The notes under the pieces were generated by a model. The model ran no database searches, had not been told where the DNA came from, and saw nothing but the letters and a program-made list of their open reading frames with translations. A program made the position numbers and the translations under genes. Of a DNA stretch of 64,000 nucleotides, positions 1-12,615 are shown in pieces; position 1 is the stretch's first letter; the number at the start of each line of letters is the position of its first letter. Source of the stretch: Certhia americana (Eukaryota; Chordata; Aves; Passeriformes; Certhiidae); the NCBI GenBank assembly GCA_018697195.1, contig CM031864.1:25058086-25122085 (forward strand). Reading direction: 5' to 3'.

Positions 1-2472
1 TTGTTTCAAAAAGAGTTTCATTAACCTCTTCATGTAACCCAATACAAGATCAAATGAGCTGAAATCTAGGGGTTTGGGCTCTTTGTTTTGGTTTCTTCCA
101 AGTATATTCTTTACTTCTATGCCAGCACAGAACTGGAAGAAATATACATTTGTTGGGTCAGCAGACCTGGAAGAAATATACCCTCCTGAAGAGGAAAGGC
201 TGGAAGGTTTGGTCCAGCTTGTGTCCGAACTATTAGAACCAGATGTTTTCCTTAACCTCTGGGTTATCCCAAAGATATCTTTGTAGTACCCAGCAAACCA
301 CATATCTGCAGGAGCTATGGGAGCCTGGTCAGCTTTGTCAGGTGGGTGATTTACTGCTGGGAGATGTAACACACTATCATTTCTCCTTGGAGATCTCTCC
401 TTGGAGAGGTAAAAGACCTGAAGCACATTTCTCCTCAGCAGATCACTGTGGGATGCTGACTTTATTCTGGCTGTCATCTGTGCTTCCAATCCACATGCTC
501 CACGAGCAACAAGTTCTCCATCTTGCAATAGCGAAACGGAGCAAACCTGAAGGTGACTGAAGCTCTCCACAGGTAGGATCAGTCAACATCACCGCACAAT
601 GAATTGGTGAGTGAAGAAAAGGAGCTCCTGCTTAGGCCCAGCCTAGCCCTGAATACATATTCCTCCCCTCTTAAATCTGCACCACATATACAAAGATGGG
701 CTCATCCAAAAAGCCAGATGTGAAGTTTGTAGGCAAGGCTGCTGGAAGCACCACTGACAGCAGCTCAATTCTTGCTCCATGAAACAGAGCTTCCTTCAAG
801 GCTCTGTTAGGCAAAAAATCCTGGCGGCAGCCTTCGTTTGTATTAAGTCAGAGCAGAGTTCTGCCAGCAGACAGCCATGAGCTCACTAGTCTGAAATAAC
901 ATCTCATTGACAAGAGGTTTTGTGGAAGCAATAACTTGTTTGTATGAGAAATAAAGGGAGAAGGGGAAGCGAGTGTATGTCAGGAGTGATAAAACATGTA
1001 CCACAAACACACTCAGAACACACTCAGTAACTTACTTTCCATTTAAAATTATATATGATACCTTCCATTTAAATCCTGCTTCAAGTAAAAAAAATTGGAT
1101 TAAAAAGAAATCATAAATTAATAGACAGTATTTAGCACCAGTGACATTTTCATATTCCAGTCACACACACTGAACTTATTTCAGACTGGTGTTTTAAAAA
1201 AATTTGTGCAACCATAGTCTCTGACAGCCAGAGCCGGAGGAAGAAAATGTTTGAGGAGGCAAAAGACCCAAAAGCAATTATCATTCTCTACCAACCAATT
1301 TACAGGAGTCTGGGTAGGCACTGCCAAAACCCTGGAGCCCATCTCAGAGACAAATAAATGGAAACCCCATCCACAGCTTCATCCTGAAGGAGCACATATC
1401 ATCTGGAGCAAACACCAGCAGCATCCAGAGACTGATTTATGTGAGTGAGTCAAGTAAGGGAGTAAGACTGGGAAAAATGAGCACAGTACTGGGCCTACTG
1501 CTCTGCTGTTCCAAGAACTGGTTGTGCTAAACCAGATACAAACAGCAGAGCAGAGAGCACATGCAGTGCTTGGTCCCTACCAGCAGCTGGCTTTTCTAAA
1601 CCTCCAGGGCCTGAATAACCTGCTCACATCTCAGTCTACAGCAGCTGGGAACTCCTAACCCCAACCCTCACCTAAGTTTTCCTGTGTAGCAAAATGGAAA
1701 AGAAAGGATTCTCTACCAACATTCCACCCTTGTCTGAAAGTGCTAAAGGAGTTGGAGCCAAGCCAAACCAGGGAAGTTATCGGGTTCCAGGCACTGAAAG
1801 TATGAACTCTAGCTAAAGTACTTCCAGAAACCCTCTGCACACGCTGAGAGAAAAAAATTCCATCCAGTGAAGTCAACACCAATCTGCTTCCCTATTCTGC
1901 CAGCACACAGAATCTAACAGAAAATTCCCACCTCCAAATCTTACCCCCCACCACAACCCTCTAAGGAACCCCAGTTCAATCCAGGGGCATCACAAGGTCA
2001 TATCAGACATCCCACTCTAATCAGCCCTTTTCTCCATCTGTACAATCTGCAGAAGTAACTGGAATTTTCAAAGTCTTCCCACTCCCAAAACCTAGCTTCA
2101 CTTTAATCCTCAGGCAGCAAGGGATCACGTCTATAACACAGGAGATTATCCAACCTTGCTCCTTACTGACACCACTCCTCCTCCTGACTTTTTAAGCCTG
2201 TACAACCCATCAGTAAAACAGATTCTCGAATATTTAGATTTCCAAACCTTAAAGCTATTCCAGCTATTTCTCCCAGTGGTAATTCTAGCCAACTGTAGCC
2301 AAGAATTAAGGAGAAATAAAATGCAGGCCAGCAGTTCCTGAAGACATTAGAAGTCCTTTTAAGCCTTCAGTTTACAGAAAAGAGAAATAGCTTGCCTTTT
2401 ACTGTTTTTCCAAAATGAAAACAGAAATATTTACCCTAATCATGCAGTTCCTATGCTGACATATCTTTCAGT

Positions 2473-2513
2473 GTTTTTTGTTTTTTTTTTTTTTTATTTT
2501 TTTTTTTTTTTTT
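2473..2513. repeat. Poly(T) tract
   Basis: About 40 bases, nearly all T with a single G and a single A. No retroposed sequence is recognised on either side, so it is a homopolymer and not a proven retroposon tail. Confidence 0.85.
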
Positions 2514-3351
2514 AATTAGGATTTTTGTCAGTCTAGCATAGTGGCTTTTGCACATAGCTGCTGTGTTTTTTACTGAATTTTAAGTATTTTTGTCATTGTC
2601 TTTATGAGTTATGGTGTTAATTACAAGTTCTGGTAAGATTAAAGGAATGTATTTGTTGTCTTCATTTAAGAAAGAAGAAGAATTTGCAAGAGTAAAAATA
2701 CAGTCTCAATGAACCACAAGGGGGGCTCCCAGCATTAAGGTGCAGCGGCCAAGGACACTCTCTGGAACACCCCAAGGAAATGGGAAAACAGCTCCCTGCA
2801 GCAGTGAAGCCAAGGACAGAGCTCAGCACCTGCTCTGTTCCTGCAGCACACACCAAACCAAGTTTCAATCTCACACACTTTGTTTTTCTGGTTCTCTTTT
2901 TGATGCAAAGAGGATGCAACACTCCTGCTTCCTCACTGAATGGAAGAGTGATTGATGGAGAGAGAAGAGCCTTGCTGCAAAGCTTTACAGGTCCTGTTCC
3001 TCTTTGCCTCCCAGAAATAAACTGTGGGAACAGAACAGACCTCTCACAACTCTTCCTATTCAAAATCACACTTCCTACGACTTGCCTGAAGCAGGCTTTT
3101 GGTTATCTAATGATACAGAAGTCCAGCTACAGGAACTTGCTTAAGTTTACTTTGAAGTTTGGCTGAAGTCTAGTAGGGAATAATTTACATACTGGAGTTA
3201 TAAAACAGAGGAAAAATATCAGCCAACCAACCAACCAACAAAAAAACCCCAACAAAGGGTTTGCGTTTGTCAGAGTTTTAACCTTTACCTTCCTTGTCAC
3301 AATTAGCAGTTCAAAGTAGGAATGCTGGAAAAAACAGCCTTTTCCTCCAGT

Positions 3352-3486
3352 CCTGAAATGGTTTGGGTGAGAAGGATCCTTCAAATGTCACCCAGCCCAA
3401 CCTCCCTGCAATGGAGAGAGACATCTTCAACCAGACCAGGTTGCTCAGAGCCCCATCCAGCCTGACCTTGAATTTTCCCAAGTACC
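3352..3486 (-). repeat. CR1 LINE fragment, antisense
   Basis: Plus strand shows TGAAATGGTTTGGGTGAGAA, CACCCAGCCCAACCTCCCTG and GGTTGCTCAGAGCCCCATCC: the reverse complement of the CR1 3' region, diverged. Only about 135 bases remain. Confidence 0.75.
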
Positions 3487-5711
3487 TTGTAAAGACAAGA
3501 ATGATTAAAAGTACTGAAGAAATAACTCAAATGACAGTGACAGCATTAAATTCTCATTCTACCCCCAAAGGTACAACACAGCAACCATTTTAATAGCAGC
3601 TGCTGAGCCAGCAGAAAAAACAAGGGTCTGACCTGCTAACTGAAGAGATAAACACCTGCTATCAGCTTCAGGATATAAACTAACCCTTCACAGGTAATAC
3701 AACTTCACTGCTGTCACAGGGCAAAATTCAAACCAGGCTGCAGCCATGCATAACCTTTCCTCTGCAGAGAGATCAAAGTACAAAACTAAGCAAACAATCC
3801 CTTTAGAATCAAGGGAAGCCTGTACTCTGTGTGAGGAAAGGAGAAAAAAAAAGCGTAATTATAAATCATGTTTTTCTTCCTCGCAGGAAAAAATCTTTAA
3901 AAAAACAAACCCAAAAAAAAAAAAAATCCAACAAACAATTCCCTTTTGGAGCTGAAGCCTTACAAAAACTAATGTGAAAAAGCTTAAATGAGCCCTACCA
4001 CGGCACTGTAGTTTACATGGACTCCCACTATCTTCTGCTTTAGCATGAATTTAGATCCTCATGAGCTCCAGAGGGGACAGCCTCAAAACTATGGTCCAGA
4101 TCAAGATCTGCTTGATTCTTTAGAACAGGTGTGTCATTCCTATCAGTCCATCCAGACAGAAAGAAAGGTAAATAGCTGGAAACTATTTATTTCATATATT
4201 ACAACCACTCAGGCACCACGGATGATATAAAGATTTCATCAACATCTAAGTTTTAATAAATCCCTGGAAAAAGAGCAAGGACAGACTTTAGTGAAGGCAT
4301 ATTCCCACCCCAAAACAATACTATCAGCTTTCATGCTGTTTTACCTGATTCTACAGTTAGTTACCTGTTAGTAAGGGGAAAAAACATACTTAAACAGTTG
4401 GTCAGAATGAAAGCAGCCTTCACTCCTGAGTAAGATTTCACTTCTCAAAATGTCTAACAGCTACCTCAAATAAGCAACCACTTCTCCCAAAAAGATGTAA
4501 GAAATTCTGCTTTATAGGCCATTAACATAATTTCAGTCCTCTGCAGTAAATTCAGTCTCCAGTACAAAATTTAGCCTTTTTTTAGCAGCGTCACATCAGG
4601 TCAAGGTGAGGAACAATATATTATGTTGCAAAACTTTATCACAACCTAAATGGCTCTAATGACTGAAATCCATTTAAAAGTACATATCCGATCCATAGTC
4701 AGAAGGAAAAAGTTGAAAATCAACATGGTGTTATTAGTCTCCTGTCAACTTTTCCAGGAAGAAAACTGGAGTCATTTTAAAATAACAAAAGTGCTCTGGC
4801 CCAAGGACACCAGATATAGATATACAGACAAATACATGTGCTTGCACATGCAACAAAACTAACCATTTCATGCTTAAAAACTGGATTCAGGCACTGTATG
4901 AGGCAAGTTTTACACAAAAAAAAAAAAGGAAAAAAGAGTCATGTTTTTCTTAACTGATGACTGTATTAACAGAGCTACATGTCTGTATGAAGGAGCTGAG
5001 CATTTTACAGAACGGGGCAAAAATCCTTTTCATAGATAACACCAAATTTTTTTTTTATTCCTGTCTTTCTTTACCCTGAAATTTAGGTGCATGTGGGTTC
5101 CATTTAGCTGTAATCCACCCTTGGCCATAAGCACCATCGACATGCACGATGCTTGACCAGAATAAAGGAAATGAGATGCACAGAAATAGACTGCAATAAT
5201 ACAAAGTCTGAGACATCACCCCACAGGAAGGAAATTCCAGGTTCTGACAGACAGCACCCCACATCACCTCAGTCCTCTCTCAACCCTGTAGCCCAGATGA
5301 GGACAAGAGATGGCAGCACTGCTGGGTGATAGATCTGTTTTTAGAGAATCCTGACCCAGTGCAGGAAGACTTTTAGTCCCAGAGGACTCAGATAAATAAT
5401 TGCAGGTATGTGATAATTCACGTAAGAGATCAAAAAAGCCATTCAATCTCTGGCTCAGCACAAATCCCTGTTCTGGTCTCTTCATGAAGGGCTGTGTCAA
5501 ACCTCTCAGGGTCTGACCCCTCTCCAGCTGCACTCAGACACCTGGGGTCTCTTCCTCAGGAACCTGATGGGCAGTGACCAGGCAGCTTTCTCAAAAGACA
5601 ACATGCTCCATTTAACAGAAAATGTGAAAGAAAAAGGAGAAAAAGTGGTTGGAACAACAGCCTTTATCCCAAAGGTCTACCACCCTCAGCCCACATGGAT
5701 TTCCAAGCCAT

Positions 5712-5875
5712 TTTCGACAGTGACAGGCTGCCCAGGGATTGTAGAGTCCCCATCCCTGGAGACATTAAAAATCTGAACTGAAACAGTGCTAGGCAGCCTT
5801 CACCAGAGCTGGCTTTGAGCAGGGACCAGCCAGCCTTTGGAGGTGCATTCCAGCACTAACCATCCTGGGAGATCC
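5712..5875 (+). repeat. CR1-like LINE fragment, sense
   Basis: GGCTGCCCAGGGATTGTAGA and GTCCCCATCCCTGGAGACAT are typical CR1 3' region blocks. The following part, to the CCATCCTGGGAG near 5870, is diverged. Confidence 0.65.
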
Positions 5876-6234
5876 ATGCATTAGTTCAGCTGGAGAAGCA
5901 CTGGGGAAGAGGAGAGGGCTTTGTCCCTGTTAACATGATGATGACAGCAGGAATTGAGCAGGCTTCCCCCTGGATCTGACCTAACTGATCCCTACTCCCA
6001 GAAACAAGGAGCTAAAATAGCTGGTGTGCCAAGAACAAGTCAAAATGACCGTTTGGGTTTTTTTAAGGGGCAAATTAACAGGAACACTTAACAGCCAATA
6101 TTGGTTGCAGCTGGTCCTTGGACCCACAGTGAAGGTGGTTCAAAAGACAGGCCAGTGCACAACCTGGGAAGCCTGGACTGGATGAGGAATCCCAGCCCTG
6201 TGGGGAAGACAAGTAAGGGATGAAGTGAGACCCT

Positions 6235-6298
6235 GCCCTGGGAAGGAATGAACCAGATGACTCCTTGAGGTCTTCTCATCCCTACTCTGTACATATGA
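6235..6298 (+). repeat. Probable CR1 3' end, sense
   Basis: ACCAGATGACTCCTTGAGGT, then TCTTCTCATCCCTACTCTGT resembles the CR1 terminal region (GATGACCTCCTGAGGTCCCTTCC type). Short and diverged. Confidence 0.5.
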
Positions 6299-9200
6299 AA
6301 AAAACAAACAAAAAAAAATCTTGAAAACTAGATCTTCCTGACTTTTGAAAATATACAAAGGCTTATCATAAACAGCAGCCTCTGCTACTGAACTGTTTCT
6401 CTGTTTCTACCAAAACTGCTACTTTGCTGTTTCTTTTGAGCAACAGATTATTTTATTGGATTCCCGTCTCTAAACCCACAACCTGCACTACAAAGTACCA
6501 GGCAGCCTATAACACAAGGAACAGACACACAGATAACATCTTTTGTTATCTGTCTCAAAATGTGGGTGCCAAAAGACAGCAGCCAAAATAAATGATTGCA
6601 TTTGCAGAGATACAGACCGTGCAGAACTCAGATATAAAAAATAATTAAACACACACATTGTACTACGCTCATTAGTGTCACAGAACTCCTACACATTTCA
6701 AGACACTGGTTTTATGGTATTATCCCAGTATCTCTGGAGGGCTACTTGTTCATTTCATGGTGATGCTAAATTATGTTTGCCTTTCTTCTTTTTATCCCAA
6801 TATTCACACCACAGTCTGGTAGGCCCTAATATAAAATGCGGGACAAGATGCACTTTAATGTCATCAAAAAATCATCAGAATCTGGCAATTTGTGATCACA
6901 GCAGGGAAAAACAAACTCCTGCTACTCTGCACATTGCCATCACACAGCTCACCCCTCTTTTATGGCATCTCTGCAGAATTGCACAGTTTTTAGCTGAAGA
7001 GTGGTTTCTGTCTTGCCATGCAGACCTCAGCAAGGCACAGCAGTAATTTTTGACTTCCCTTCAAATGTTTCTACTGAATAATTTCATGATGCCATTTGCT
7101 TCAGTTTGCCAAGACTGAGATGAGAAAGAGAAACCCACAGGACAGAAAAAAAAAAGTGATTATGGATATTGGGATGGGAACAGTTCTTTAGCCTTCCCTG
7201 GTTTTCCATTTTTATGTAATTTTACTGCACCCTGGTGTAAAAATTACCTTAGCAAGAAAGTGTTCATAACTGACATTTCTTGAGTCTTCTATCTCCAGTC
7301 ATGCTAAATTCAAAAATCTCGTGTAGGTTACTCTACCCTTCTACCCCAATTTCCCCAGCTAGAAATTGGAAGTATTTACTCCTATTCCTTCTTTTGATGC
7401 AGTCATCTAAATGCAAGTTCTCTGGCAAAAAGACTCTGCAACATCTTGCACCACAGGAATGTCACCTAATTGCAACTCCAAAACTGTGCAAATCCCATCT
7501 CACTCTTGACCCCTCTTAGTCTATGACTGTTATTAAAACTACATAATAAATAAAGTATCTGCAAATACAAACAGGAAACTAAATCCCAGTAAAATTTAAA
7601 TGACGAGCCAAGCGAAAAGTCAGGTAATTTCTAAAACCTATGTTTTAATACTGCCACATGGAAGTCACAGCACAGGTGAGCACATCTGAAATGGATGCAA
7701 AACACCAGTGGACAAAAGCAGGAGAAGCAGAGCCAGCAGACTGGAATGTCAACATTCCTAAGTTATTAATAGTGACCATGAAGATTAAACTGACCTTGTT
7801 GCTTGAATGGAGACAAGAACTGAAAACACAGGGTGTTTGAAAGCCAACACTTCCCTGTGATTAATAACAGCCATTAAAGTTTTAAATGATCCCTGCATCT
7901 CACTGGAGTTTGCCCTCTATATGGAATTTTTTCACATTTGAAAAGTAAATCACTGAAGAATAAGAAAATGCTGAGATATCTCAGCTAGTTCCAGTCTAAT
8001 AATATATAATTATGAAATATAATTATTATACTGATCTCATCAGCTTCTATTTTCAGTTTCAAACAGTTCTTTCAAGTTGAAACTGTTCCCTCACTGGAGC
8101 AGTGTTAGAGTACATCCACTCATCTCTCAGCTGGGATTTTTTCCAGCTTTCCACCTGTCTCACTATTGTTCACATTATCATTTCTGAAATATAAGCATAC
8201 TCTGATCCCCAAAGCAGGAACAGATTTCCAAGCAGATAAGGACCTAACCATTGCTGCCAAGCACCAACTCATTTATGCAGGCATTCCATCCCCAGGCTCC
8301 TAAGAGACAAGAGAGCAGGTGACCCACTAGAATGAAGCAGAAGATGAAATTACAGGCAACTTTGTTTGCTATACCATTACTTACTCTGAGACTAAGGAAA
8401 GTGTAAGACAATGTGATAAACTGCTGAATACACACACTTTTAGGCTGTCTACTGCAGCCAAGATGAACCTTCCTGACAAGCAAACACTCTGTACCTGTAA
8501 CTGGCCAATCTCAAAACAGTCAGCATTGATAAAGCTCAAAAAAATCCCCCACAACCTCGGCCCACTAAGAAAAGAGGGTTGGGGCACAATGACTGCATAA
8601 CTTCTGGGTCATTTTTGACCAAGATAAAGATCGCTTTCCCTCCCTTTGCAGTTCTCCAGGCCCAGCACAAACAATGCTGTACACTTTCTCTGCAGGTTTC
8701 CCAGCTGGGCTGGGAGCACAGGGAGCGCTGGGAGAAGCTCAGCCACGCCAAGCCCAGCCACCCGAGCAGCACGCCAGAAGAACCCTTTGTGGCTATAAAA
8801 AAGCTGGACTCGGGTCCAACAGCCAGGTTTTTTCTTTAGGCTCTCTCCTGCTGTGGGCCCCAGCCCGTTCCCCACAGCGCTGGGTATTTGGGCGCTAGGA
8901 GGGGACAGCTGTGACCCTTCCTCCTCCACACAAAGGGACAGCTGTTCCCTTCAGCACTGCACCTCCATGGTGACATGAGACCCAGCTCGGGTTCTGTGGC
9001 TAAGGGAGACCGCCATTCCCACTGGGATGGCCGAGTCCAAAGGCTCCCAGACCGCCTATGGCCAAGTCCGTCCCGGGAAGCTCAGCAGGGCCAGGCAGAA
9101 ACATGAGCTGTCCCACAGAAATTCCCACCATGAAGTCATCAGCACAATCCCAGGATGACCTGGCCTGCTGTCCCAGGCGAGGACAGCCGGGGTTAACACA

Positions 9201-9436
9201 GGCCAGGGACCAGCCCAGGAGGCAGCTCGGGTGCAACTTCCTGATTCTCGGGGAGAGAAGTAAGAAGGGAAGGAAGGGTTTAACTTCAAGGCCATGGTTC
9301 CTCCGAGCCAGCTGGCCCCAGACCAAATGGCCTGTTCGGCTCATTAGTAGCCAGCAAGTCCTTCCAAAGCTGCTCACAATCACTTTCAGAATTAAGTCAT
9401 AATTAAGACCAAAGGTAAGAACGTAACACAAGGCTG

Positions 9437-9504
9437 CCCAGCGCACATCTTTTGCTCAGTATCAGGATAACCCAGCGCACATCTTTTGCTCAGTATCAGG
9501 ATAA
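9437..9504. repeat. Perfect 34-bp tandem duplication
   Basis: The 34 bases at 9437-9470, beginning CCCAGCGCACATCTTTTGCT, are repeated without change at 9471-9504. Two copies only, in COLGALT2 intron 1. Confidence 0.95.
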
Positions 9505-11663
9505 CAAAGCTTGAGATTAATTGATACAGACTACACAAAGGAAATTCAGTGCCTGCTTCAAACTCATTATCTCTTAACCCGTCTTTACTGTCACTCATAA
9601 ATCTTCTCCCCTAGAAATCCATCAGAGGAATCCACTGTTCAATTCCAGCCCTCGAGCTATGCAAAGAGAGCATATGGAGCTTGAGAGATGATTTATGGTT
9701 CTAGCTTTCATTCTCGAGCTCTATGGTTGGGCATTTTTAAATGCTGACTTACTCAAGAAAATGCTGAAGTAGAATTTAAGTTAAAATGGAAGAATGCAAG
9801 ACCATGACAAACACCATTCTCCTGCGCTCCTCCCCAAGCTATCCACAGGGATGGTAACACAGGGACACAGGTAAATCTTGGAATTCATCTGTTGAAAGGA
9901 CTCTGTCTGAAACACAAGATGCTTCCAGAAATGGACTGAATGGTTTCACTTGTTCTCAAGAGACTTCATAGATATCATATGTGAGCTTGCTCTGAGTGGG
10001 TACTTTGTGTCCTGAACATTCCCAGCTCTTGAAAAGCTCAAGTCTTATTGAGGAGCAGAGCTAAACCTCTCCAAGGAACCACTGCCACCCCACAGGTATC
10101 TCTCACACTCTGTATCAGCTCAGAGGATCCTCAGAACTTCTCTTCCAGTGGCTGTGACAATTTTAGTCATTCTCTTTTTATAAATCTTGACATTTTCATC
10201 AGCAGATTTTCCAGCTTATCTCTGCCTTGCATCTGTGAGCAATCCTCTTAAAAAAGGAGTGATTTCTTATAAGAACCCTAGCTTATTTTATGTTAAAGTA
10301 AGTTCCTGCAAATACTTTCAAACAATATTGCAGAGACCTTAAGTCTAGGGAGGACAATGCAAGTAATGTACTGAAAAAGTTGTAGAGCCAACCAATTATC
10401 GGCAGTACTTAAATTCCCCTTCCCCAAAACTTACTTTGCACTTGAAAAGAGAGGCATTTTGGGATGTGCTCTGCTTTAGTGGTCAGGACTCCACTTACAA
10501 CTCCCAAGTTTTTATCAACACCAAGCTCAGCTGAATCACAGGCCATGTGGGGTCTGACAACATCAGCTATGAGGAAATTTCAGCTGGCAAAATTCCTACT
10601 GATACAAATGAATGAGGAGTCACAGATCTACACTGTTGTATCCCAAAGAACAGGGGAATCTAAACTACACAGAGAGGAATATGAATTTACCCACTGCCAC
10701 ACACCAGCTTGTGATTCCACACTACACTTGTGTGGCATCCCGAATTTGGCCTGATAGCACAACTTGCTTTTGTACACCTGCAACACGAAAAGAAGGAAAA
10801 AAAAAATCCACACAGTGATGTTCTGCAGAGCCCTGTACTCGGAGACAAATTACAGCCGTGTTACTGAAGCACACACAGAAACATCTGTTTAATGACACTT
10901 TGGTGATGTGACTTGGGGGGAAGGTCCTCCCCACGCCACTTCAAAGTAAAATGAAACTTTATTGACTTTTTAAGTTAACAGAGTCTCACCACGGACTTCA
11001 GCAAACTTTGGATCAGGCTCTACAGAGAAAAAAGAAAATCTGCTTGGCGGGTTTTCCAAGCAATCCTGTTCCTTCCAACGCTTATGTTAGGTTGAAACAT
11101 GATTTTTTTTTTCCTTTGTCCCCTTGCAAAGGCAGATTGACCAGTTCCCAAACTCTCTAATTCCTCCATCCCGACCCCTGTTTGACCGCCGCAGCTGCCC
11201 CCATGCTGCGATTTCTGAATACATCTTTTAATCCATCTTCCAGCCTCCAGCCTGGCAACAATGCTCCTTTCAATGCCCACCAGCACCTAGCCAGCCCGCC
11301 CGCTCTCCAGCCCTGGAACATCCCGACCAGCTCCCACAAAGCCCGGGATTTACCAGCCGGGAGCCAGCCCCACGCTCCCAGCCGGAGTTCTCCGTGCCTG
11401 TGGATTTGGACACATGCTCCGGCGGTGAATGTTCCCAGGCTCCAAGCCAGCTTTGCTGGGAGAACTCATCTCCCTGCGGCTGCCGGCACAGCCACGGCGC
11501 TCCCGACACGCGGGGGGACCCCGGATCGGGGGGACGAGCTCTCCCCGGCCCCCACAGCACAGCCCCGGCTCCTCGGGTGGGCGCAGCCGCTGCCCCTCCG
11601 CGGAGTGCCCCGGTGCCGGCCGCCTGCAGAGCCCCCTCTCCCCGCACCGCCCCCGGCCCTTAC

Positions 11664-11920
11664 CACAGCGCGATGCGGCTCTTGGGGTAGCTGAGCCTCT
11701 CGATGCAGCCCAGGACGTGCGGCAGCGTGTGCGCGGCGTTGCGGGCGAGGATGGCGAGCAGCACGGTGGGCTGCAGCAGCGCCGACTCGGGCAGCGCGGG
11801 GGGCTCGGGCTCGGGCCCGGGCGGCTCGGGCGGCTCGGGCGGCTCGGGGGCGGCCCCGCAGCCGCGCAGCAGCGGCGGCAGCAGCAGCAGCAGCGGCAGC
11901 AGCGGCGCGCTCGCAGCCAT
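11664..11920 (-). CDS. COLGALT2: COLGALT2 coding exon 1 (procollagen galactosyltransferase 2, N-terminal part)
   Basis: Only the first coding exon lies in the window, and the gene continues beyond its left edge. The enzyme (also GLT25D2) transfers galactose from UDP-galactose to hydroxylysine of collagen in the ER lumen. The start is the ATG at 11920, the first ATG in this frame, with A at -3 and G at +4. Residues 1-19 are a leucine-rich signal peptide (MAASAPLL followed by Leu/Pro runs). A Pro/Glu-rich stretch of about 20 residues comes next, then the start of the glycosyltransferase domain with [20 protein letters not shown] and ERLSYPKSR. From memory, this block is closer to human COLGALT2 ([24 protein letters not shown]) than to COLGALT1 (LARNAAHALPTTLGALERL). 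The exon ends after CTG TG at the donor GTAAGG (11663-11658), splitting a Trp codon (phase 2). It holds 257 coding bases. Exon 2 was looked for in 1-11657 on the minus strand and not seen. Confidence is high for the family and good for paralogue 2. Confidence 0.93.
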
Positions 11921-12054
11921 GATGGGCGAGGGGCAGCTGCGGAGCCGCCGGCAGGCCGGGCTCCAGCCCGGGGAACGCGGGAGGAGGAGGGGCAGGCAGA
12001 GGAGGGAGGAGGAGGGGAAGGAGGAGCTGAGCAGCGCCGCCACCGCCCTCCGAG

Positions 12055-12245
12055 CCCCGAGCCCCACTCCCCCTCCGAGCCCCGCTCCCCGTCCCCCCGC
12101 ACCCCCCCCCCCCTCCCCCAGCCCCCCCCCCCCTCCCAGCCCCGCTCCCCGTCCCCCGGCACCGCCCGCCCTCTCTCCGAGCCCCGCTCCCCATCCCAGC
12201 CCCGCTCCCCGTCCCCCGGCACCGCCCGAGCCCTCTCACCGCCGC
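12055..12245. repeat. C-rich imperfect minisatellite upstream of COLGALT2
   Basis: Imperfect units built from CCGAGCCCC, GCTCCCCGTCCCCC and GGCACCGCCC repeat several times, with C-runs of up to about 12 bases. On the minus strand, the sense strand of COLGALT2, this is a series of G-runs at about 135-325 bases before the start codon, in the expected 5'UTR or core promoter. The long open frames that cross it on both strands (for example 11429-12364 plus and 11350-12345 minus) come from the composition and have no domain content. G-quadruplex formation is plausible but not shown. Confidence 0.8.
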
Positions 12246-12615
12246 GGCTCCCGGTGCGACCCCAGGCGCGGTCCCCCCGACCTGCGGGAGCCTGCGAGCA
12301 GCGGAGCTGCTCAGCACTCGCAGTAAAAAGCTGCAAACCCCACATTTCTCCACACGAGTTTTAGACTTTAAAGAGGCTTTCGGAGTGTTGCTGCTGACGC
12401 TCGAAGTCCCTTTGTTCGATGCTTACGTGAAGATCTCGCCCTCATCCTTCCCACATAGGTAGGGAATTAAAGTGACTTTGAGCTTTTGTATCAGGAAGTT
12501 TTTGGCAAACCGGAGGGATGTCTGTACGAAGCAGCTGCACACCCTACATCCATCCTACACTGAAAAAGGGATGCGCTGTTCCAGCTGGAACGCAGCTGAC
12601 AGATTAATACCGTAG

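Larger units (their letters stand above)
1..11663 (-). other. COLGALT2: COLGALT2 intron 1 (5' portion, open at the left edge)
   Basis: No coding exon can be supported here. On the minus strand I looked for the next conserved block of the family (the TDHN motif and the WRP...ESYPDE region) and did not find it. The region is A/T-rich, with CR1 fragments near 3352, 5712 and 6235, a long T-run at 2473, A-runs near 3918 and 4917, and a 34-bp tandem duplication at 9437. A moderately GC-rich block without an identified function lies at about 8690-9330. All open frames here are short and carry no family motif. Calling this an intron is inference from the donor at 11663 and the absence of exon 2. Confidence 0.8.
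11480..12340. promoter_or_regulatory. COLGALT2: CpG island covering COLGALT2 exon 1 and its 5' flank
   Basis: The block is very GC-rich and dense in CpG, with clear edges against A/T-rich sequence on both sides (about 11480 and 12340). It covers the start codon, signal-peptide coding sequence and donor of exon 1, and extends about 400 bases upstream of the ATG on the minus strand. No TATA box is visible at a suitable distance, which fits a CpG-island promoter. The exact transcription start cannot be placed from sequence alone. Confidence 0.8.

Noticed and set aside
1..11657. COLGALT2 exon 2
   Set aside because: The TDHN and SYPDE blocks expected at its start were not found on the minus strand. 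A weak C-D-H-K-like reading near 6890 does not continue as the family does.
11921..12067. N-terminal extension of COLGALT2 starting at 12067
   Set aside because: The codon at 12067 is GTG, not ATG. The first ATG in frame is 11920, which gives a clean signal peptide.
11350..12364. Very long open frames on both strands across the CpG island (up to 331 codons)
   Set aside because: They overlap in several frames at once, consist of Pro, Arg, Ser, Gly and Ala from the C-rich repeat, and lack domains. Only the frame with the signal peptide and the LARNAAH motif (minus, ATG 11920) is supported.
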